Origin: Enterobacter sp.
Lineage (GTDB): Bacteria > Pseudomonadota > Gammaproteobacteria > Enterobacterales > Enterobacteriaceae
Length of the DNA stretch: 44,464 bases
Assembly: GCA_022649305.1 (NCBI GenBank)
Contig: JALCNW010000032.1
Span: 1-44,464, forward strand
Direction of reading: 5' to 3'
The position numbers were made by a program, and so were the translations under genes. This document shows positions 1 to 9,534 of the stretch, one piece after another. Under the pieces are notes generated by a model. The model worked only from the letters and a program-made list of their open reading frames with translations, did no database searches and was not told where the DNA came from. Position 1 is the first letter of the stretch. The number at the start of each line of letters is the position of its first letter.

Positions 1-309
<309 letters not shown>

Positions 310-318
310 GGAAGCGCG

Positions 319-2397
319 ATGGATAGCAAACGTCTGGATAATGCCGCGTTGGCGGCGGGGATCAGCCCCAGCTACATCAATGCTCACGGTAAACCGCAGT
401 CAATTGGTGCTGAAACCAAAAGACGTTTGCTGGATGCCATGCATAAAACCAAACCCGTCGCGAAAGCGGCGGTAAGCCCGATAGCTAACGTGATGGTCTT
501 CACTTCGGGCAAAAAAATGCCGCTCATGATTGAAGGCAAAGGCGAGTTTAGTTGGCTGTTAACCACCGAAGACGGGCAACAGCATAAGGGCCATGCCATT
601 GGCGGTAAACATCTTAACCTTCCGGCAAAACTGCCGGAGGGCTACCACACCCTGACGCTCACTCAGAATGACCAACGCGCCCATTGCCGGGTGATTGTCG
701 CGCCTAAACGCTGTTACGAACCGCAGGCGTTGCTTGAGGGCAAAAAGCTATGGGGCGCGTGCGTCCAGCTTTATACGCTGCGCTCGGACAGCAACTGGGG
801 TATCGGTGATTTTGGCGATCTGAAAAAGATGCTGGCTAACGTGGGCGAGCGCGGCGGGGCGTTTATCGGTCTTAACCCGATTCATGCGCTCTATCCGGCC
901 AATCCGGAAAGCGCCAGCCCTTACAGTCCGTCGTCGCGTCGCTGGTTGAACGTGATTTACATCGACGTCAACGCATTAGACGATTTCAAAAATAACAAAG
1001 ACGCTCAGGCGTGGTGGACACTCAGCACAACGCAGCAGATGCTAAAACAGGCGCGAGAAGCGGATTGGGTCGATTACTCGACCGTGACGTCGCTAAAAAT
1101 GGCGGCGCTGCGCCTGGCGTGGAAAGGGTTCTCGACGCGTAAAGATGAGCAGATGGCGGCGTTCCGCCAGTTTGTCGCTCAGGAAGGTGAAAGCCTTTAC
1201 TGGCAGGCGGCGTTTGACGCACTGCACGCGTATCAGGTGAAAGAGGACGAGATGCGCTGGGGCTGGCCGGTATGGCCGGAGGCGTATCAGTCCATCGACT
1301 CACCGGATGTTAAAGCATTCTGTAAGAAGCACGTCAATGAAGTGGACTTTTTCCTGTGGTTGCAATGGCTTGCTTATAGCCAGTTTGCGGCCTGCTGGCA
1401 GGAAAGCCAGGGCTACAATATGCCGATTGGCCTGTATCGCGATCTGGCGGTTGGCGTGGCGGAAGGCGGGGCGGAAACCTGGTGTGACCGCGAGCTTTAC
1501 TGCCTGAAAGCATCAGTCGGCGCGCCGCCGGATATCCTCGGCCCGCTGGGGCAGAACTGGGGCTTGCCGCCGATGGACCCGCACGTGATGGTCGCGCGTG
1601 GCTACGAGCCGTTTATCGATCTGCTGCGCGCCAACATGCAAAACTGCGGTGCGTTGCGCATCGACCACGTCATGTCAGTGCTGCGTTTGTGGTGGATCCC
1701 GTATGGCGAAACGGCAGACCACGGGGCCTATGTTCATTATCCGGTGGATGATCTGCTCTCTATTCTCGCGCTCGAAAGTAAGCGCCACCGCTGCATGGTG
1801 ATTGGCGAAGACCTCGGTACCGTGCCGGTTGAAATCGTGAGCAAATTACGCGACAGTGGCGTTTATTCCTACAAAGTCCTTTATTTCGAGAGTGATCATG
1901 AGAAGACGTTCCGTTCGCCGAAAGCGTACCCTGAACAATCAATGGCTGTCGCGACAACGCATGATCTTCCTACGCTGCGAGGCTATTGGGAAAGCGGCGA
2001 TCTCACGCTTGGCAAAACGTTAGGGCTGTATCCTGATGAAGTGGTACTGCGCGGACTGTATCAGGATCGCGAACTGGCAAAGCAAGGCCTTCTGGATGCG
2101 CTGCATAAGCATGGTTGTCTGCCAAAACGCACCGGGCACAAAGCCTCCTTGATGGCGATGACCGCCACGCTAAATCGTGGAATGCAACGCTACATTGCAG
2201 ACAGCAACAGCGCGCTGCTGGGCCTTCAGCCGGAAGACTGGCTCGGCATGGCGGAGCCGGTGAACATTCCGGGCACCAGTTACCAGTACAAAAACTGGCG
2301 ACGTAAGTTGTCTACTACGCTTGAGAAGATGTTTGCCGACGATGGGGTGAACAAGCTGATTAAGGATTTGGACAAGCGCAGAAAAGTGAAGAAGTGA
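319..2397 (+). CDS. malQ: 4-alpha-glucanotransferase (amylomaltase)
   Basis: The 692-residue protein is close to the E. coli length of 694. It is a GH77 amylomaltase that disproportionates maltodextrins in the cytoplasm, moving glucanosyl units between chains and releasing glucose. The catalytic set is visible: nucleophile Asp449 in RIDHVM, acid/base Glu497 in GEDLGT, and transition-state stabiliser Asp549 in TTHDLPT. The start at 319 is chosen because an AAGGAA ribosome site lies about 6 bases upstream and the N-terminus MDSKRLDNAA aligns with the family. It is the second gene of malPQ, which MalT activates in E. coli; the malP promoter is outside the window. A strong terminator follows immediately. 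No anomaly is seen. Confidence 0.98.
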   Translation: MDSKRLDNAALAAGISPSYINAHGKPQSIGAETKRRLLDAMHKTKPVAKAAVSPIANVMVFTSGKKMPLMIEGKGEFSWLLTTEDGQQHKGHAIGGKHLNLPAKLPEGYHTLTLTQNDQRAHCRVIVAPKRCYEPQALLEGKKLWGACVQLYTLRSDSNWGIGDFGDLKKMLANVGERGGAFIGLNPIHALYPANPESASPYSPSSRRWLNVIYIDVNALDDFKNNKDAQAWWTLSTTQQMLKQAREADWVDYSTVTSLKMAALRLAWKGFSTRKDEQMAAFRQFVAQEGESLYWQAAFDALHAYQVKEDEMRWGWPVWPEAYQSIDSPDVKAFCKKHVNEVDFFLWLQWLAYSQFAACWQESQGYNMPIGLYRDLAVGVAEGGAETWCDRELYCLKASVGAPPDILGPLGQNWGLPPMDPHVMVARGYEPFIDLLRANMQNCGALRIDHVMSVLRLWWIPYGETADHGAYVHYPVDDLLSILALESKRHRCMVIGEDLGTVPVEIVSKLRDSGVYSYKVLYFESDHEKTFRSPKAYPEQSMAVATTHDLPTLRGYWESGDLTLGKTLGLYPDEVVLRGLYQDRELAKQGLLDALHKHGCLPKRTGHKASLMAMTATLNRGMQRYIADSNSALLGLQPEDWLGMAEPVNIPGTSYQYKNWRRKLSTTLEKMFADDGVNKLIKDLDKRRKVKK

Positions 2398-2404
2398 TAA
2401 AACA

Positions 2405-2434
2405 AAGAACCCGCCAACCGGCGGGTTCTTTTTT
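2405..2434. terminator. Bidirectional terminator between malQ and gntT
   Basis: A perfect 11-bp stem (2405-2415 with 2420-2430) closes an AACC loop and is followed by a T run on the + strand. It sits between the convergent stops of malQ and gntT. On the minus strand the stem is followed by a T-rich stretch too, so it can serve both genes. Confidence 0.93.
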
Positions 2435-2438
2435 GCTC

Positions 2439-3755
2439 TTAAATCACCATATTCAGCAGCAGTACCCCAACCAGGCCGCACACCGAGATAATGGTTTCGA
2501 GCACTGACCAGGACTTGATGGTCTCACCAATCGTTAGGTTGAAGTACTCTTTGAACAGCCAGAAGCCCGGATCGTTCACGTGGGAGAAAATTACGCTACC
2601 GGAACCGACCGCGATAACCATCAGTTCTGGGCTCACACCCGTTGTCGCAATCAGCGGCGCGGCGATACCACCCGCGGTGATTGCTGCGACCGTCGCTGAA
2701 CCCAACGCGATACGCAGAACCGCAGCAATAGACCATGCCAATACCAGCGGAGAAATATTCGTGTCATTCATCATGGCAGCGATGTATTTGTCCACGCCGC
2801 TGTCTACCAGCACCTGCTTGAACGCGCCGCCACCGCCGATGATCAACAGCATCATGGCAATAATTTTGATGGAAGAGGTCAGCGTTTCGTTAATCTGATC
2901 CATGTTACGACCGCGGTTTAGACCAAAGGTAAAGAGCGCAATCAGCACCGCAATCAGGGTGGCCATAACCGGGTCGCCCAGGAATTCGGCAACGGACAGG
3001 AAGGCGTGGCCTTTTGGCAGAACCATTTCCGCTACGGCGCGCATCGCCATCAGCACAACCGGCACCAGAGAGGTCCAGACGCTGACGCCAAAGCTCGGCA
3101 TCTCTGCTTCAGTAAAGGTTTTCGCGCTGTACAGGCCTTCCGGGATTGGTTTGTCGATACCTTTCAGGCAGCGAGCAAATACCGGACCGGCCAGGATAAC
3201 GGTCGGGATGGCCAGAATCGTACCGAACAGCAGGGTTTTACCCATATCAGCGTGGAAAATGGTCGCGATAGCGGTTGGACCCGGGTGCGGTGGCAGGAAG
3301 CCGTGAGTCACCGACAGCGCTGCCGCCATCGGCACACCGACGTACAGCAGTGGGATATTGGCCGACGCCGCGATGGTGAATACCAGTGGCAACATCAGCA
3401 CGAAGCCCACTTCATAGAACAGTGCAAAACCAACGGTAAAGCCGGTTAATACCACCGCCCACTGGATGTGCTGCTTACCAAATTTGGCAATCAGGGTGGT
3501 CGCGATGCGCTGTGCGCCACCGCAGTCTGCCAGCATTTTACCGAGCATGGCACCGAAGCCCATGATCAGCGCCAGGCTGCCGAGCGTTCCGCCCACACCT
3601 GCTTTGATTGAGCTAATGACTTTTACCAGCGGCATGCCTTGCATCAGACCGACTGCGAGCGCCACCAGAACCAGAGCGATGAAGCCGTTCAACTTGAAAC
3701 GGATCATCAAGAGCAGTAATAAGACAACACCGATAGCTACGATGACTAATGGCAT
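2439..3755 (-). CDS. gntT: High-affinity gluconate/H+ symporter
   Basis: The 438-residue polytopic inner-membrane protein has the same length as E. coli GntT. It belongs to the gluconate:H+ symporter (GntP) family. It has about 12 to 14 hydrophobic segments, starting with an N-terminal segment rich in V and L, and the conserved cytoplasmic loop motif HGFLPPHPGP near residue 150. It brings in gluconate for phosphorylation by gluconokinase and the Entner-Doudoroff pathway. No gntK is adjacent. The assignment as GntT rather than a GntP or GntU paralogue rests on position (malQ-gntT-nfuA) and on two GntR-type operators upstream. Start: ATG at 3755 with an AGG-type site upstream. The downstream terminator is shared with malQ. 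Confidence 0.96.
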   Translation of the reverse strand: MPLVIVAIGVVLLLLLMIRFKLNGFIALVLVALAVGLMQGMPLVKVISSIKAGVGGTLGSLALIMGFGAMLGKMLADCGGAQRIATTLIAKFGKQHIQWAVVLTGFTVGFALFYEVGFVLMLPLVFTIAASANIPLLYVGVPMAAALSVTHGFLPPHPGPTAIATIFHADMGKTLLFGTILAIPTVILAGPVFARCLKGIDKPIPEGLYSAKTFTEAEMPSFGVSVWTSLVPVVLMAMRAVAEMVLPKGHAFLSVAEFLGDPVMATLIAVLIALFTFGLNRGRNMDQINETLTSSIKIIAMMLLIIGGGGAFKQVLVDSGVDKYIAAMMNDTNISPLVLAWSIAAVLRIALGSATVAAITAGGIAAPLIATTGVSPELMVIAVGSGSVIFSHVNDPGFWLFKEYFNLTIGETIKSWSVLETIISVCGLVGVLLLNMVI

Positions 3756-3774
3756 GATTGACCTGGCCTATGAA

Positions 3775-3790
3775 TTGTTATGGGTAACGT
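3775..3790. promoter_or_regulatory. GntR-type operator near the gntT start
   Basis: The minus-strand sequence ACGTTACCCATAACAA is an imperfect palindrome matching the GntR operator pattern ATGTTACC-GTAACAT. It lies 20-35 bases upstream of the gntT ATG, inside the likely leader. In E. coli, GntR represses gntT from two operators, and gluconate relieves repression. Confidence 0.7.
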
Positions 3791-3914
3791 CATTTTTTCA
3801 ACGACACTTCCGATTGTCCCAACTGGGAACAGAACGATAACGGCACTAACGCTGATTGCCTGCGAAACCATTAAGTTTAGACGGCTGTTATGAGGGTGCT
3901 TAGTGCCCACGAGA

Positions 3915-3930
3915 ATGATACGGGTAACAT
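3915..3930. promoter_or_regulatory. GntR-type operator in the gntT promoter region
   Basis: The minus-strand sequence ATGTTACCCGTATCAT matches the GntR operator pattern well. Its centre is exactly 140 bp from the second operator. It overlaps plausible gntT -10 elements (TATCAT or TATATG on the minus strand), fitting repression by promoter occlusion plus looping. A CRP site is expected upstream by analogy with E. coli, but I could not identify one confidently. Confidence 0.75.
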
Positions 3931-4043
3931 ATAGCGATTGAGAATCACCCTGGGGGGCAAAATTTGAATTATGAGACGCAGGTCATGTTATGGCAGAGAG
4001 GGAATGCAGGCCCGGTAAACGATGCGTACCGGGCCAGGAGAGC

Positions 4044-4619
4044 TTAGTAGTAGGAGTGTTCGCCGCGCTGGTGTTCGGTCAGATCGCGCACGCCTTTCAG
4101 TTCCGGGAATTCGTTCAGCATTTGCTTCTCGATCCCTTCTTTCAGGGTTACGTCGACCATGGAACAACCGTTACAGCCGCCACCAAACTGCAGAATGGCT
4201 AAGCCGTCGTCGGTGATTTCCATCAGCGTAACGCGGCCACCGTGGCCTGCCAGCTGCGGGTTAATCTGTGATTGAAGCAGATATTCCACGCGCTCCATCA
4301 GCGGAGCATCATCGGACACTTTACGCATTTTGGCGTTCGGTGCTTTCAGCGTCAGCTGAGAACCCAGCTGGTCGGTGACAAAATCGATTTCCGCATCGTC
4401 AAGATACGGTGCGCTCAGCTCATCGACATAGGCGGTGAGCAGCTCAAATTTAAGGGCAGTGTCAGATGCTTCCACAGCGTCCGGAGGACAATAAGAAACA
4501 CCGCATTCTGCATTCGGAGTGCCTGGATTGATCACAAACACGCGGATCTGCGTCCCTTCTTCCTGATTTGCCAGCAGTTTGGCAAAGTGCGCTTGTGCAG
4601 AATCGGAAATACGGATCAT
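4044..4619 (-). CDS. nfuA: Fe-S cluster carrier protein NfuA
   Basis: The 191-residue protein has the E. coli length. It has a degenerate A-type (HesB-like) N-terminal domain (about 1-100) and a C-terminal Nfu/NifU-like domain (about 110-190). The cluster ligands are visible as Cys149 and Cys152 in GGGCNGC. NfuA binds a bridging [4Fe-4S] cluster as a dimer and delivers it to client proteins such as lipoyl synthase, especially under oxidative stress or iron limitation. It lies 61 bp downstream of gntX on the same strand, but a strong promoter of its own covers that gap. The neighbouring bioH makes a precursor for biotin synthase, another Fe-S enzyme; that link is only suggestive. Confidence 0.97.
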   Translation of the reverse strand: MIRISDSAQAHFAKLLANQEEGTQIRVFVINPGTPNAECGVSYCPPDAVEASDTALKFELLTAYVDELSAPYLDDAEIDFVTDQLGSQLTLKAPNAKMRKVSDDAPLMERVEYLLQSQINPQLAGHGGRVTLMEITDDGLAILQFGGGCNGCSMVDVTLKEGIEKQMLNEFPELKGVRDLTEHQRGEHSYY

Positions 4620-4657
4620 AGCTTTGGCCTAATAGTTGACTAAAATACCTGGTTATA

Positions 4658-4686
4658 ATTATACGCCCATCGGAAAAGGGCTACAA
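4658..4686 (-). promoter_or_regulatory. Promoter for nfuA
   Basis: The minus strand carries TTGTAG (4681-4686), a 17-bp spacer, then a consensus TATAAT (4658-4663). The -35 hexamer includes the stop codon of gntX. Transcription would start near 4651, about 30 bases before the nfuA ATG. Confidence 0.75.
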
Positions 4687-5364
4687 GGTACGACACAAAC
4701 ACCATACCTGAACGGACGCGGCACCGCTTCGCAAAAGCAGTCGGGAAAGCTCTGCAACGGTGCTGCCCGTTGTGACGACATCATCCACAATCGCGATATG
4801 GCGTCCCTTGACCGGCAATTCAAGGTGAAAGGCATTTTTAAGGTTCCTTTTGCGCAAGCGCGCGCTGAGTTGATGCTGTATGGCCGTGGCATGAACCCGC
4901 TTAAGCGCATGCGGATAATAGGCGCAGCGCAGCCAGCGGGCGAGAGGACGACACAGTAAATCGCTTTGATTGTAGCCGCGTCGCCAGTGGCGGCGGGAGT
5001 GCAGCGGCACATTGATAATCAAGTCTACTTTTGGCAACGCCCGCGTGCGTTTGGCCCGCAGAACCGCCAGCAATATCAGACGGGAAAGCGGTTGAGCCAG
5101 CTGGCTTTGGTGCGAAAACTTCAGCTTATGGATTAAGCCACTTAATGGCTGTACATAATCCTCAACGGCAACCAGCTCGCACCATGGCGGCGGCTTTTGC
5201 AGGCATCGCCCGCAGGGGAGCGTGAAACTGAACGCCGGTAGACCGCACTGCGGGCAGCAGGTCATGCGGTTTTTTAGCGAGCGCGTACAGACGGAACAAA
5301 TCCCCCAGTGGCTTAGCCGGAGCGGCATTCGACATAGCCAGCATAAGCCGGGCGCTGTTAGCAT
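4681..5364 (-). CDS. gntX: ComF-like phosphoribosyltransferase-fold protein GntX
   Basis: The 227-residue protein has the E. coli GntX length. The open frame runs further upstream to 5685, but the start is set at ATG 5364: AAGGAGG (5371-5377) sits just upstream and the N-terminus MLTAPGLCWLC aligns with the family. The N-terminal part has four CxxC pairs (CWLC, CSVC, CPQC, CGRC), likely a zinc ribbon. The C-terminal part is a type I phosphoribosyltransferase fold with the PRPP-loop motif IVDDVVTTGST. It is homologous to ComF, a protein needed for DNA uptake in competent bacteria. In E. coli it is implicated in use of DNA as a nutrient, despite the gluconate-derived name. It is divergent from bioH across only 36 bp. 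Confidence 0.93.
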   Translation of the reverse strand: MLTAPGLCWLCRMPLRLSHWGICSVCTRSLKNRMTCCPQCGLPAFSFTLPCGRCLQKPPPWCELVAVEDYVQPLSGLIHKLKFSHQSQLAQPLSRLILLAVLRAKRTRALPKVDLIINVPLHSRRHWRRGYNQSDLLCRPLARWLRCAYYPHALKRVHATAIQHQLSARLRKRNLKNAFHLELPVKGRHIAIVDDVVTTGSTVAELSRLLLRSGAASVQVWCLCRTL

Positions 5365-5400
5365 AGATAACCTCCTTGTTAAAAAAGAGAACAATAACCG

Positions 5401-6174
5401 ATGAATAATCTTTGGTGGCAGACCGTTGGAACGGGAAATTGTCATCTTGTGCTGCTGCACGGATGGGGACTGAACGCCGAGGTGTGGCATTGCGTGCAAG
5501 AGGAACTGGCTTCGCAATTTACGCTGCATCTTGTCGATCTCCCGGGCTTTGGTCGCAGCCACGGTTTTGGTGCCATGGCGCTTGAGGAGATGGCGCAGCA
5601 GGTTCTGGAGCGCGCGCCGCAAAACGCTATCTGGCTCGGCTGGAGTCTCGGCGGGCTGGTGGCAAGTCAGATTGCCCTGACGCACCCGGAACGTGTTCAG
5701 GCGCTCGTAACCGTCGCATCGTCTCCGTGCTTCAGCGCTCGCGAAGACTGGCCGGGTATTAAGCCCGAGGTGTTAACCGGTTTTCAGCAGCAGCTCAGCG
5801 ACGATTTCAAACGCACGGTGGAACGTTTTCTGGCGCTACAAACGATGGGGACCGACACCGCGCGTCAGGATGCTCGCACGCTCAAAAACATTGTGCTGTC
5901 GCTGCCGATGCCGAACGTAGAGGTGCTGAATGGCGGGTTGGAGATCCTTAAAACCGTCGATCTTCGTCAACCGCTGGCAACGCTTTCGGTTCCGCATCTG
6001 CGTATCTATGGCTATCTGGATGGACTGGTGCCGCGCAAAGTCGTGCCACTGCTGGATGCGCTATGGCCGCAAAGCGAATCTCGGGTGATAGCGAAGGCAG
6101 CACATGCGCCGTTTATCTCGCATCCTGGTGAGTTTTGCGCGGCGCTGGTTGCGTTAAGTCAACGTTTCGACTGA
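5401..6174 (+). CDS. bioH: Pimeloyl-[ACP] methyl ester esterase BioH
   Basis: The 257-residue alpha/beta hydrolase is one residue longer than E. coli BioH. It hydrolyses pimeloyl-ACP methyl ester to free pimeloyl-ACP, ending the disguised fatty-acid cycle that makes the pimelate part of biotin. The triad is readable: Ser82 in GWSLGG, Asp207 in GYLDG and His235 in AAHAPF. An oxyanion-hole HGWG motif lies at 20-23. As usual in enterics, it stands alone, away from bioABFCD. It is divergent from gntX with a 36-bp gap, so its promoter must overlap the 5' end of gntX. The ATG at 5401 is the start that aligns with the family. Confidence 0.97.
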   Translation: MNNLWWQTVGTGNCHLVLLHGWGLNAEVWHCVQEELASQFTLHLVDLPGFGRSHGFGAMALEEMAQQVLERAPQNAIWLGWSLGGLVASQIALTHPERVQALVTVASSPCFSAREDWPGIKPEVLTGFQQQLSDDFKRTVERFLALQTMGTDTARQDARTLKNIVLSLPMPNVEVLNGGLEILKTVDLRQPLATLSVPHLRIYGYLDGLVPRKVVPLLDALWPQSESRVIAKAAHAPFISHPGEFCAALVALSQRFD

Positions 6175-6284
6175 TTATTTTCTATTCAACCTGGAAAAAG
6201 TCACGCGGCGCAACAATACTTCAAAGGTCGTCGCGGTGATTCCGTCGACGATAATCAAAACTACAATTTATGGGAGTGATAGCT

Positions 6285-6554
6285 ATGAAGCTTGCTACAG
6301 GTATTGTTGCCTCTTTGGTTATTGGGTCATTGTCATTCGGTGTTTTTGCAGCGAAAGAGCTGGAGAAAGACAAAGTTGGTGAAATGAATCTGACTAAGGT
6401 TGGCGAGATCACCACCTCTGACACCACCGCTCCTATGGATGCGAGAAAAGAGCTGTCGAAAAAAGCTGACGAACTGGGTGGGACTTACTATGTGATCACT
6501 AGCGGCAGCAAAAATGAGAAAAACGTTCATGCAACGGCGGACGTTTACAAGTAA
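6285..6554 (+). CDS. Small secreted DUF1471 (YdgH/BhsA/McbA-like) protein
   Basis: The 89-residue protein has a clear signal peptide (K-rich start, hydrophobic core LATGIVASLVIGSLSFGVFA, cleavage probably after FAA). The mature part of about 67 residues has the layout of enterobacterial DUF1471 proteins: a conserved ELEKDKVGEMNLTKVGEIT-type strand, then a helix (ARKELSKKADELGG), then a strand (YYVITSG) and a C-terminal ATADVYK. Family members such as BhsA, McbA and YhcN are periplasmic or outer-membrane stress and biofilm proteins of unclear biochemistry. The start is placed at 6285 rather than the in-frame ATG at 6270 because GGGAG (6272-6276) gives correct spacing. It is not at this position in E. 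coli K-12. It stands alone between bioH and the convergent feo operon. Confidence 0.8.
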   Translation: MKLATGIVASLVIGSLSFGVFAAKELEKDKVGEMNLTKVGEITTSDTTAPMDARKELSKKADELGGTYYVITSGSKNEKNVHATADVYK

Positions 6555-6565
6555 TACATGAACAT

Positions 6566-6589
6566 GCCGGGCGGGTTTCCCCGCCCGGC
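6566..6589. terminator. GC-rich hairpin between the DUF1471 gene and feoC
   Basis: A perfect 10-bp stem (6566-6575 with 6580-6589) with a TTTC loop lies between two convergent genes, ending one base before the feoC stop. It lacks a good T run on either strand, so it is a probable but weak intrinsic terminator or an RNA-stabilising hairpin. Confidence 0.6.
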
Positions 6590-6590
6590 G

Positions 6591-6827
6591 TTAACGCAGT
6601 GCCCACCATTCTCTGAGACAGGCCTTGCCTTCCGGACAACTTTTACAACTCCCCGAAAGACATCCATCCGCATCTTCCTTAAACCGCATGGCTTTTCCCA
6701 TGGCTTCAAGTCGTTCGAGCATGGCATCGATCATCGGCTGCGGCGTATGCAGGGTGAGGCTCAATTGCCTGGCCTCCATACGGCCCTGTAGCGCCAGTAA
6801 ATCGCGAACCTGAATTATCGATGCCAT
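6591..6827 (-). CDS. feoC: Ferrous iron transport regulator FeoC
   Basis: The 78-residue protein has the E. coli length when started at ATG 6827 (AGAGGTG upstream) rather than the in-frame ATG at 6848, which would overlap feoB. It has a winged-helix fold (about 1-50), then a loop with Cys56, Cys61, Cys64 and Cys70 (spacing CX4CX2CX5C). In family members that loop binds an oxygen-sensitive Fe-S cluster. In Klebsiella and Salmonella, FeoC binds FeoB and protects it from FtsH; a transcriptional role is unproven. It is the third gene of feoABC, 11 bp after feoB. Confidence 0.95.
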   Translation of the reverse strand: MASIIQVRDLLALQGRMEARQLSLTLHTPQPMIDAMLERLEAMGKAMRFKEDADGCLSGSCKSCPEGKACLREWWALR

Positions 6828-6838
6828 GATTTCACCTC

Positions 6839-9157
6839 TTAGTGGCAATCGCCAGCCGGGCTATTACAGCACGTTGCGGCCGTTTTGCGGGTTGCCAGTA
6901 AATTGACATCCACGCGGCTACGCGCCCGACGAAGCAGCCCAATTAGCACCACGTTGAACAGCACGACGGCCAGAATACAGACCAGACTGTAGCGAGGATG
7001 CTGACTGTAATTGACCGCCTGATAGAACACGGTGGACAGCGAATAGGCAATGTTTAGCCCCCACAGGACCGAGAAGCCCATCCAGCCTCGGCTGGACTCG
7101 CGGGCAATCGCCCCCATGACTGAAATGCACGGAATGTAGAGCAGCACGAAGATGAGGTAGCTGTAGGCTGCCGATGCGCTGCCAAACTTCTCGCTCATCA
7201 CGCCCATCGCACCGGTTGCCATTTCACCGTCGCCTTTGCTGGCTTCGATAGGGTTTGCCAGCACGCTCAGGCTAAAGGTGTCTTTCAGGCTCTGCCAGGT
7301 TTCATCTACGGCACCGACCAGCTCATCGCCGAGATGGAACTCTGCCGGATTAAATTCCTGTTCCTGAATATTTTCCGCCGTGTAGAGCGTGTTCAGCGTA
7401 CCGACGACAACTTCTTTTGCCATCGCGCCGGTAAACAGGCCAACGGTAGCCTGCCAGTTATCTTCATGTACGCCGATCGGTTTAAACAGCGGAGTAATCA
7501 CGCGGCTGACGGAAGCCAGCGCCGAGTCATTAATGTTATCCGCCGCTTCGCCGCTCAAGGTAAAGCTGTTCAGCGCGCTGAGGAAAATACTCACGATGAC
7601 AATCACTTTACCCGCGCGCAGGACAAAGCCTTTCAGGCGCTGCCAGGTTTGGATGAGCAGGCTTTTGACGTGTGGAACGTGATACACCGGCAGTTCCATC
7701 ACAAACGGTGAGGCTTCGCCGCGCATAATGGTGTGTTTGAGCATCAGACCGGTGAGGATTGCCATCACGATACCCAGAATGTAAAGCGAGAATACCGCCA
7801 GCGCACCTTGCTGACCGAAGAAGGCGGCAGCAAATACGGCGAAGATGGCCAGTCGTGCGCCGCAGGACATAAACGGTGCCATCATGATGGTCATCAGGCG
7901 TTCACGCGGAGCATCCAGCGTGCGAGCGCCCATGACCGACGGCACGTTGCAGCCAAAACCGACAATCAGCGGCACGAAGGATTTACCCGGTAAACCGAGC
8001 GCCTGCATCAGGCGGTCCATGACAAACGCGGCGCGGGCCATATAACCGGAGTCCTCAAGGAAGGAGAGGAACAGGTACATCATGCCGATTTGTGGAACCA
8101 GCGGCAGGACGGTGTTAATGCCGCCGCCAACCCCTTGTGCCAGGAAAATGGTCAGCCATTCAGGGAAGTGCAGGGTGTAGCCGAGCCATTGCAGGCCGTG
8201 AATAAAGATAGCGACTGAACCGACATCGAAAAGAGGCTGCAACGCACCGCCAATGTTGATGGCGAGCAGGAACATCAGGTACATCACCAGCAGGAAAATT
8301 GGCAAACCGAGAAAACGGTTCAGGATCACGCGATCGACCGCAGCGGTGAAACGACTTGGCTCGGCGGTCAGGATGTTACTGACGACCTCGCAGATGGCTG
8401 CGATGCTTTGATAACGGGCGTCGGCAATATGCAGTGCGGGATCGTCGAGTTCTTCACTGAGTCGCGCAAGCGAGATATCCAGTTTTTGGGCGGCGTCACC
8501 GGCATAAGCTCGGCTGTAGATATCGCCTTCGAGCATTTGCAAACCCAGCCAGAGCCGCTGCTTTTGCGGCATCGTCTGAGCCATCTCTTGCGCGAGATGG
8601 CCAGCTTCACGAAGCAAAGGTTTGGCGTAATGAACCAGCTCAAGACAGGTATTCTGCGTATGGCGATCGACGGCTAACTTCAATGCATCAATGCCGCGTG
8701 CGCGCGTCGACACCAGCGGCACGACCGGGCAGCCAAGGCGTGCGGAGAGCGCATCGATATCAATACGAATTTTTTGTTTTTCAGCGATATCGAGCATGTT
8801 TAACGCGACGATGCACGGGATGCCCAACTCCAGTAATTGCAGCGTCAGGTAGAGGTTACGCTCAAGGTTTGAGGCATCGACAACGTTGATCAGCAAATCC
8901 GCGTCGCCGCTCAGAATGTAGTGACAGGCGATTTGCTCGTCGAGCGATGTTTGAGAGGAAATCGTGGTGAGCGAATAGGTGCCCGGCAGATCAACGAGCG
9001 TGACGTGATGGTCCGTCGTCGAAAACTGGCCCTCTTTACGTTCAACCGTGACGCCTGCCCAGTTTCCCACGCGCTGACGTGCGCCGGTTAACTGATTAAA
9101 TAACGTGGTCTTGCCGGAATTAGGATTACCAATTAAGCCAATGGTTAATTTTTTCAT
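6839..9157 (-). CDS. feoB: Ferrous iron transporter FeoB
   Basis: The 772-residue inner-membrane protein (E. coli 773) imports Fe2+, driven by or coupled to a cytoplasmic G domain. The N-terminal G domain (about 1-170) shows G1 GNPNSGKT at 10-17, G3 DLPG and G4 NMLD. A helical guanine-dissociation-inhibitor domain follows to about 270. The membrane part contains two repeated Gate motifs (for example around [14 protein letters not shown] and [10 protein letters not shown]). The C-terminus ends with the Cys-rich [10 protein letters not shown]. It lies between feoA and feoC. Expression is expected when cells are anaerobic (FNR) and iron-poor (Fur); candidate sites for both lie upstream of feoA. 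Confidence 0.98.
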   Translation of the reverse strand: MKKLTIGLIGNPNSGKTTLFNQLTGARQRVGNWAGVTVERKEGQFSTTDHHVTLVDLPGTYSLTTISSQTSLDEQIACHYILSGDADLLINVVDASNLERNLYLTLQLLELGIPCIVALNMLDIAEKQKIRIDIDALSARLGCPVVPLVSTRARGIDALKLAVDRHTQNTCLELVHYAKPLLREAGHLAQEMAQTMPQKQRLWLGLQMLEGDIYSRAYAGDAAQKLDISLARLSEELDDPALHIADARYQSIAAICEVVSNILTAEPSRFTAAVDRVILNRFLGLPIFLLVMYLMFLLAINIGGALQPLFDVGSVAIFIHGLQWLGYTLHFPEWLTIFLAQGVGGGINTVLPLVPQIGMMYLFLSFLEDSGYMARAAFVMDRLMQALGLPGKSFVPLIVGFGCNVPSVMGARTLDAPRERLMTIMMAPFMSCGARLAIFAVFAAAFFGQQGALAVFSLYILGIVMAILTGLMLKHTIMRGEASPFVMELPVYHVPHVKSLLIQTWQRLKGFVLRAGKVIVIVSIFLSALNSFTLSGEAADNINDSALASVSRVITPLFKPIGVHEDNWQATVGLFTGAMAKEVVVGTLNTLYTAENIQEQEFNPAEFHLGDELVGAVDETWQSLKDTFSLSVLANPIEASKGDGEMATGAMGVMSEKFGSASAAYSYLIFVLLYIPCISVMGAIARESSRGWMGFSVLWGLNIAYSLSTVFYQAVNYSQHPRYSLVCILAVVLFNVVLIGLLRRARSRVDVNLLATRKTAATCCNSPAGDCH

Positions 9158-9187
9158 TGTTGTAGACTCGGTATAACTGCTGGCGAT

Positions 9188-9415
9188 TTAACGGGGTAAA
9201 GCTTCGACTTCTATTAAGGCGAGATCTTTTTTACGCAATACCAGATTGACGCGACGGGTTTCGATATGGATCGGGTCGCCGAGTGGCGCGATGCGTACCA
9301 CCTGGAAAGAAGAACCCGGCAACATGCCTAACGACAGCAGTTTCTGGCGATATGCAGGGCTGATTTCATGGGTAAACCCGGTAATTTTCCAGGCACTGTC
9401 TGGCGTGAATTGCAT
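9188..9415 (-). CDS. feoA: Ferrous iron transport accessory protein FeoA
   Basis: The 75-residue SH3-like protein has the E. coli length. The start is ATG 9415 ([11 protein letters not shown]), not the upstream in-frame start at 9430. Motifs such as [16 protein letters not shown] and GDPIHIETR are typical of the FeoA fold, which resembles the DtxR C-terminal SH3 domain. It is needed for full FeoB activity and probably binds FeoB in the cytoplasm. It is the first gene of feoABC, 30 bp before feoB. Confidence 0.96.
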   Translation of the reverse strand: MQFTPDSAWKITGFTHEISPAYRQKLLSLGMLPGSSFQVVRIAPLGDPIHIETRRVNLVLRKKDLALIEVEALPR

Positions 9416-9458
9416 AGAGACCACTTTCACCGAAGGTTAAATAATCGACAGATGCAAT

Positions 9459-9477
9459 GATAATGAGAATGGTTTTT
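9459..9477. promoter_or_regulatory. Fur box-like site upstream of feoA
   Basis: GATAATGAGAATGGTTTTT matches 14 of 19 positions of the Fur consensus GATAATGATAATCATTATC. It lies 44-62 bp upstream of the feoA ATG, just downstream of a minus-strand -10-like TATATT (9484-9489). That position suits iron-dependent repression. Confidence 0.7.
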
Positions 9478-9534
9478 ATCAGCAATATATAAAATGTGAC
9501 GGAATGTTCAGTTGGCTATTAATTAAAGCACTGT

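Noticed and set aside
3960-3995. Possible CRP site upstream of gntT
   Set aside because: ATGAG-ACGCAG-GTCAT is palindromic-looking but matches CRP half-sites poorly; no claim is made despite known CRP control in E. coli.
5365-5685. N-terminal extension of gntX by 107 codons
   Set aside because: It overlaps bioH on the opposite strand, while AAGGAGG at 5371-5377 and the family alignment place the start at 5364.
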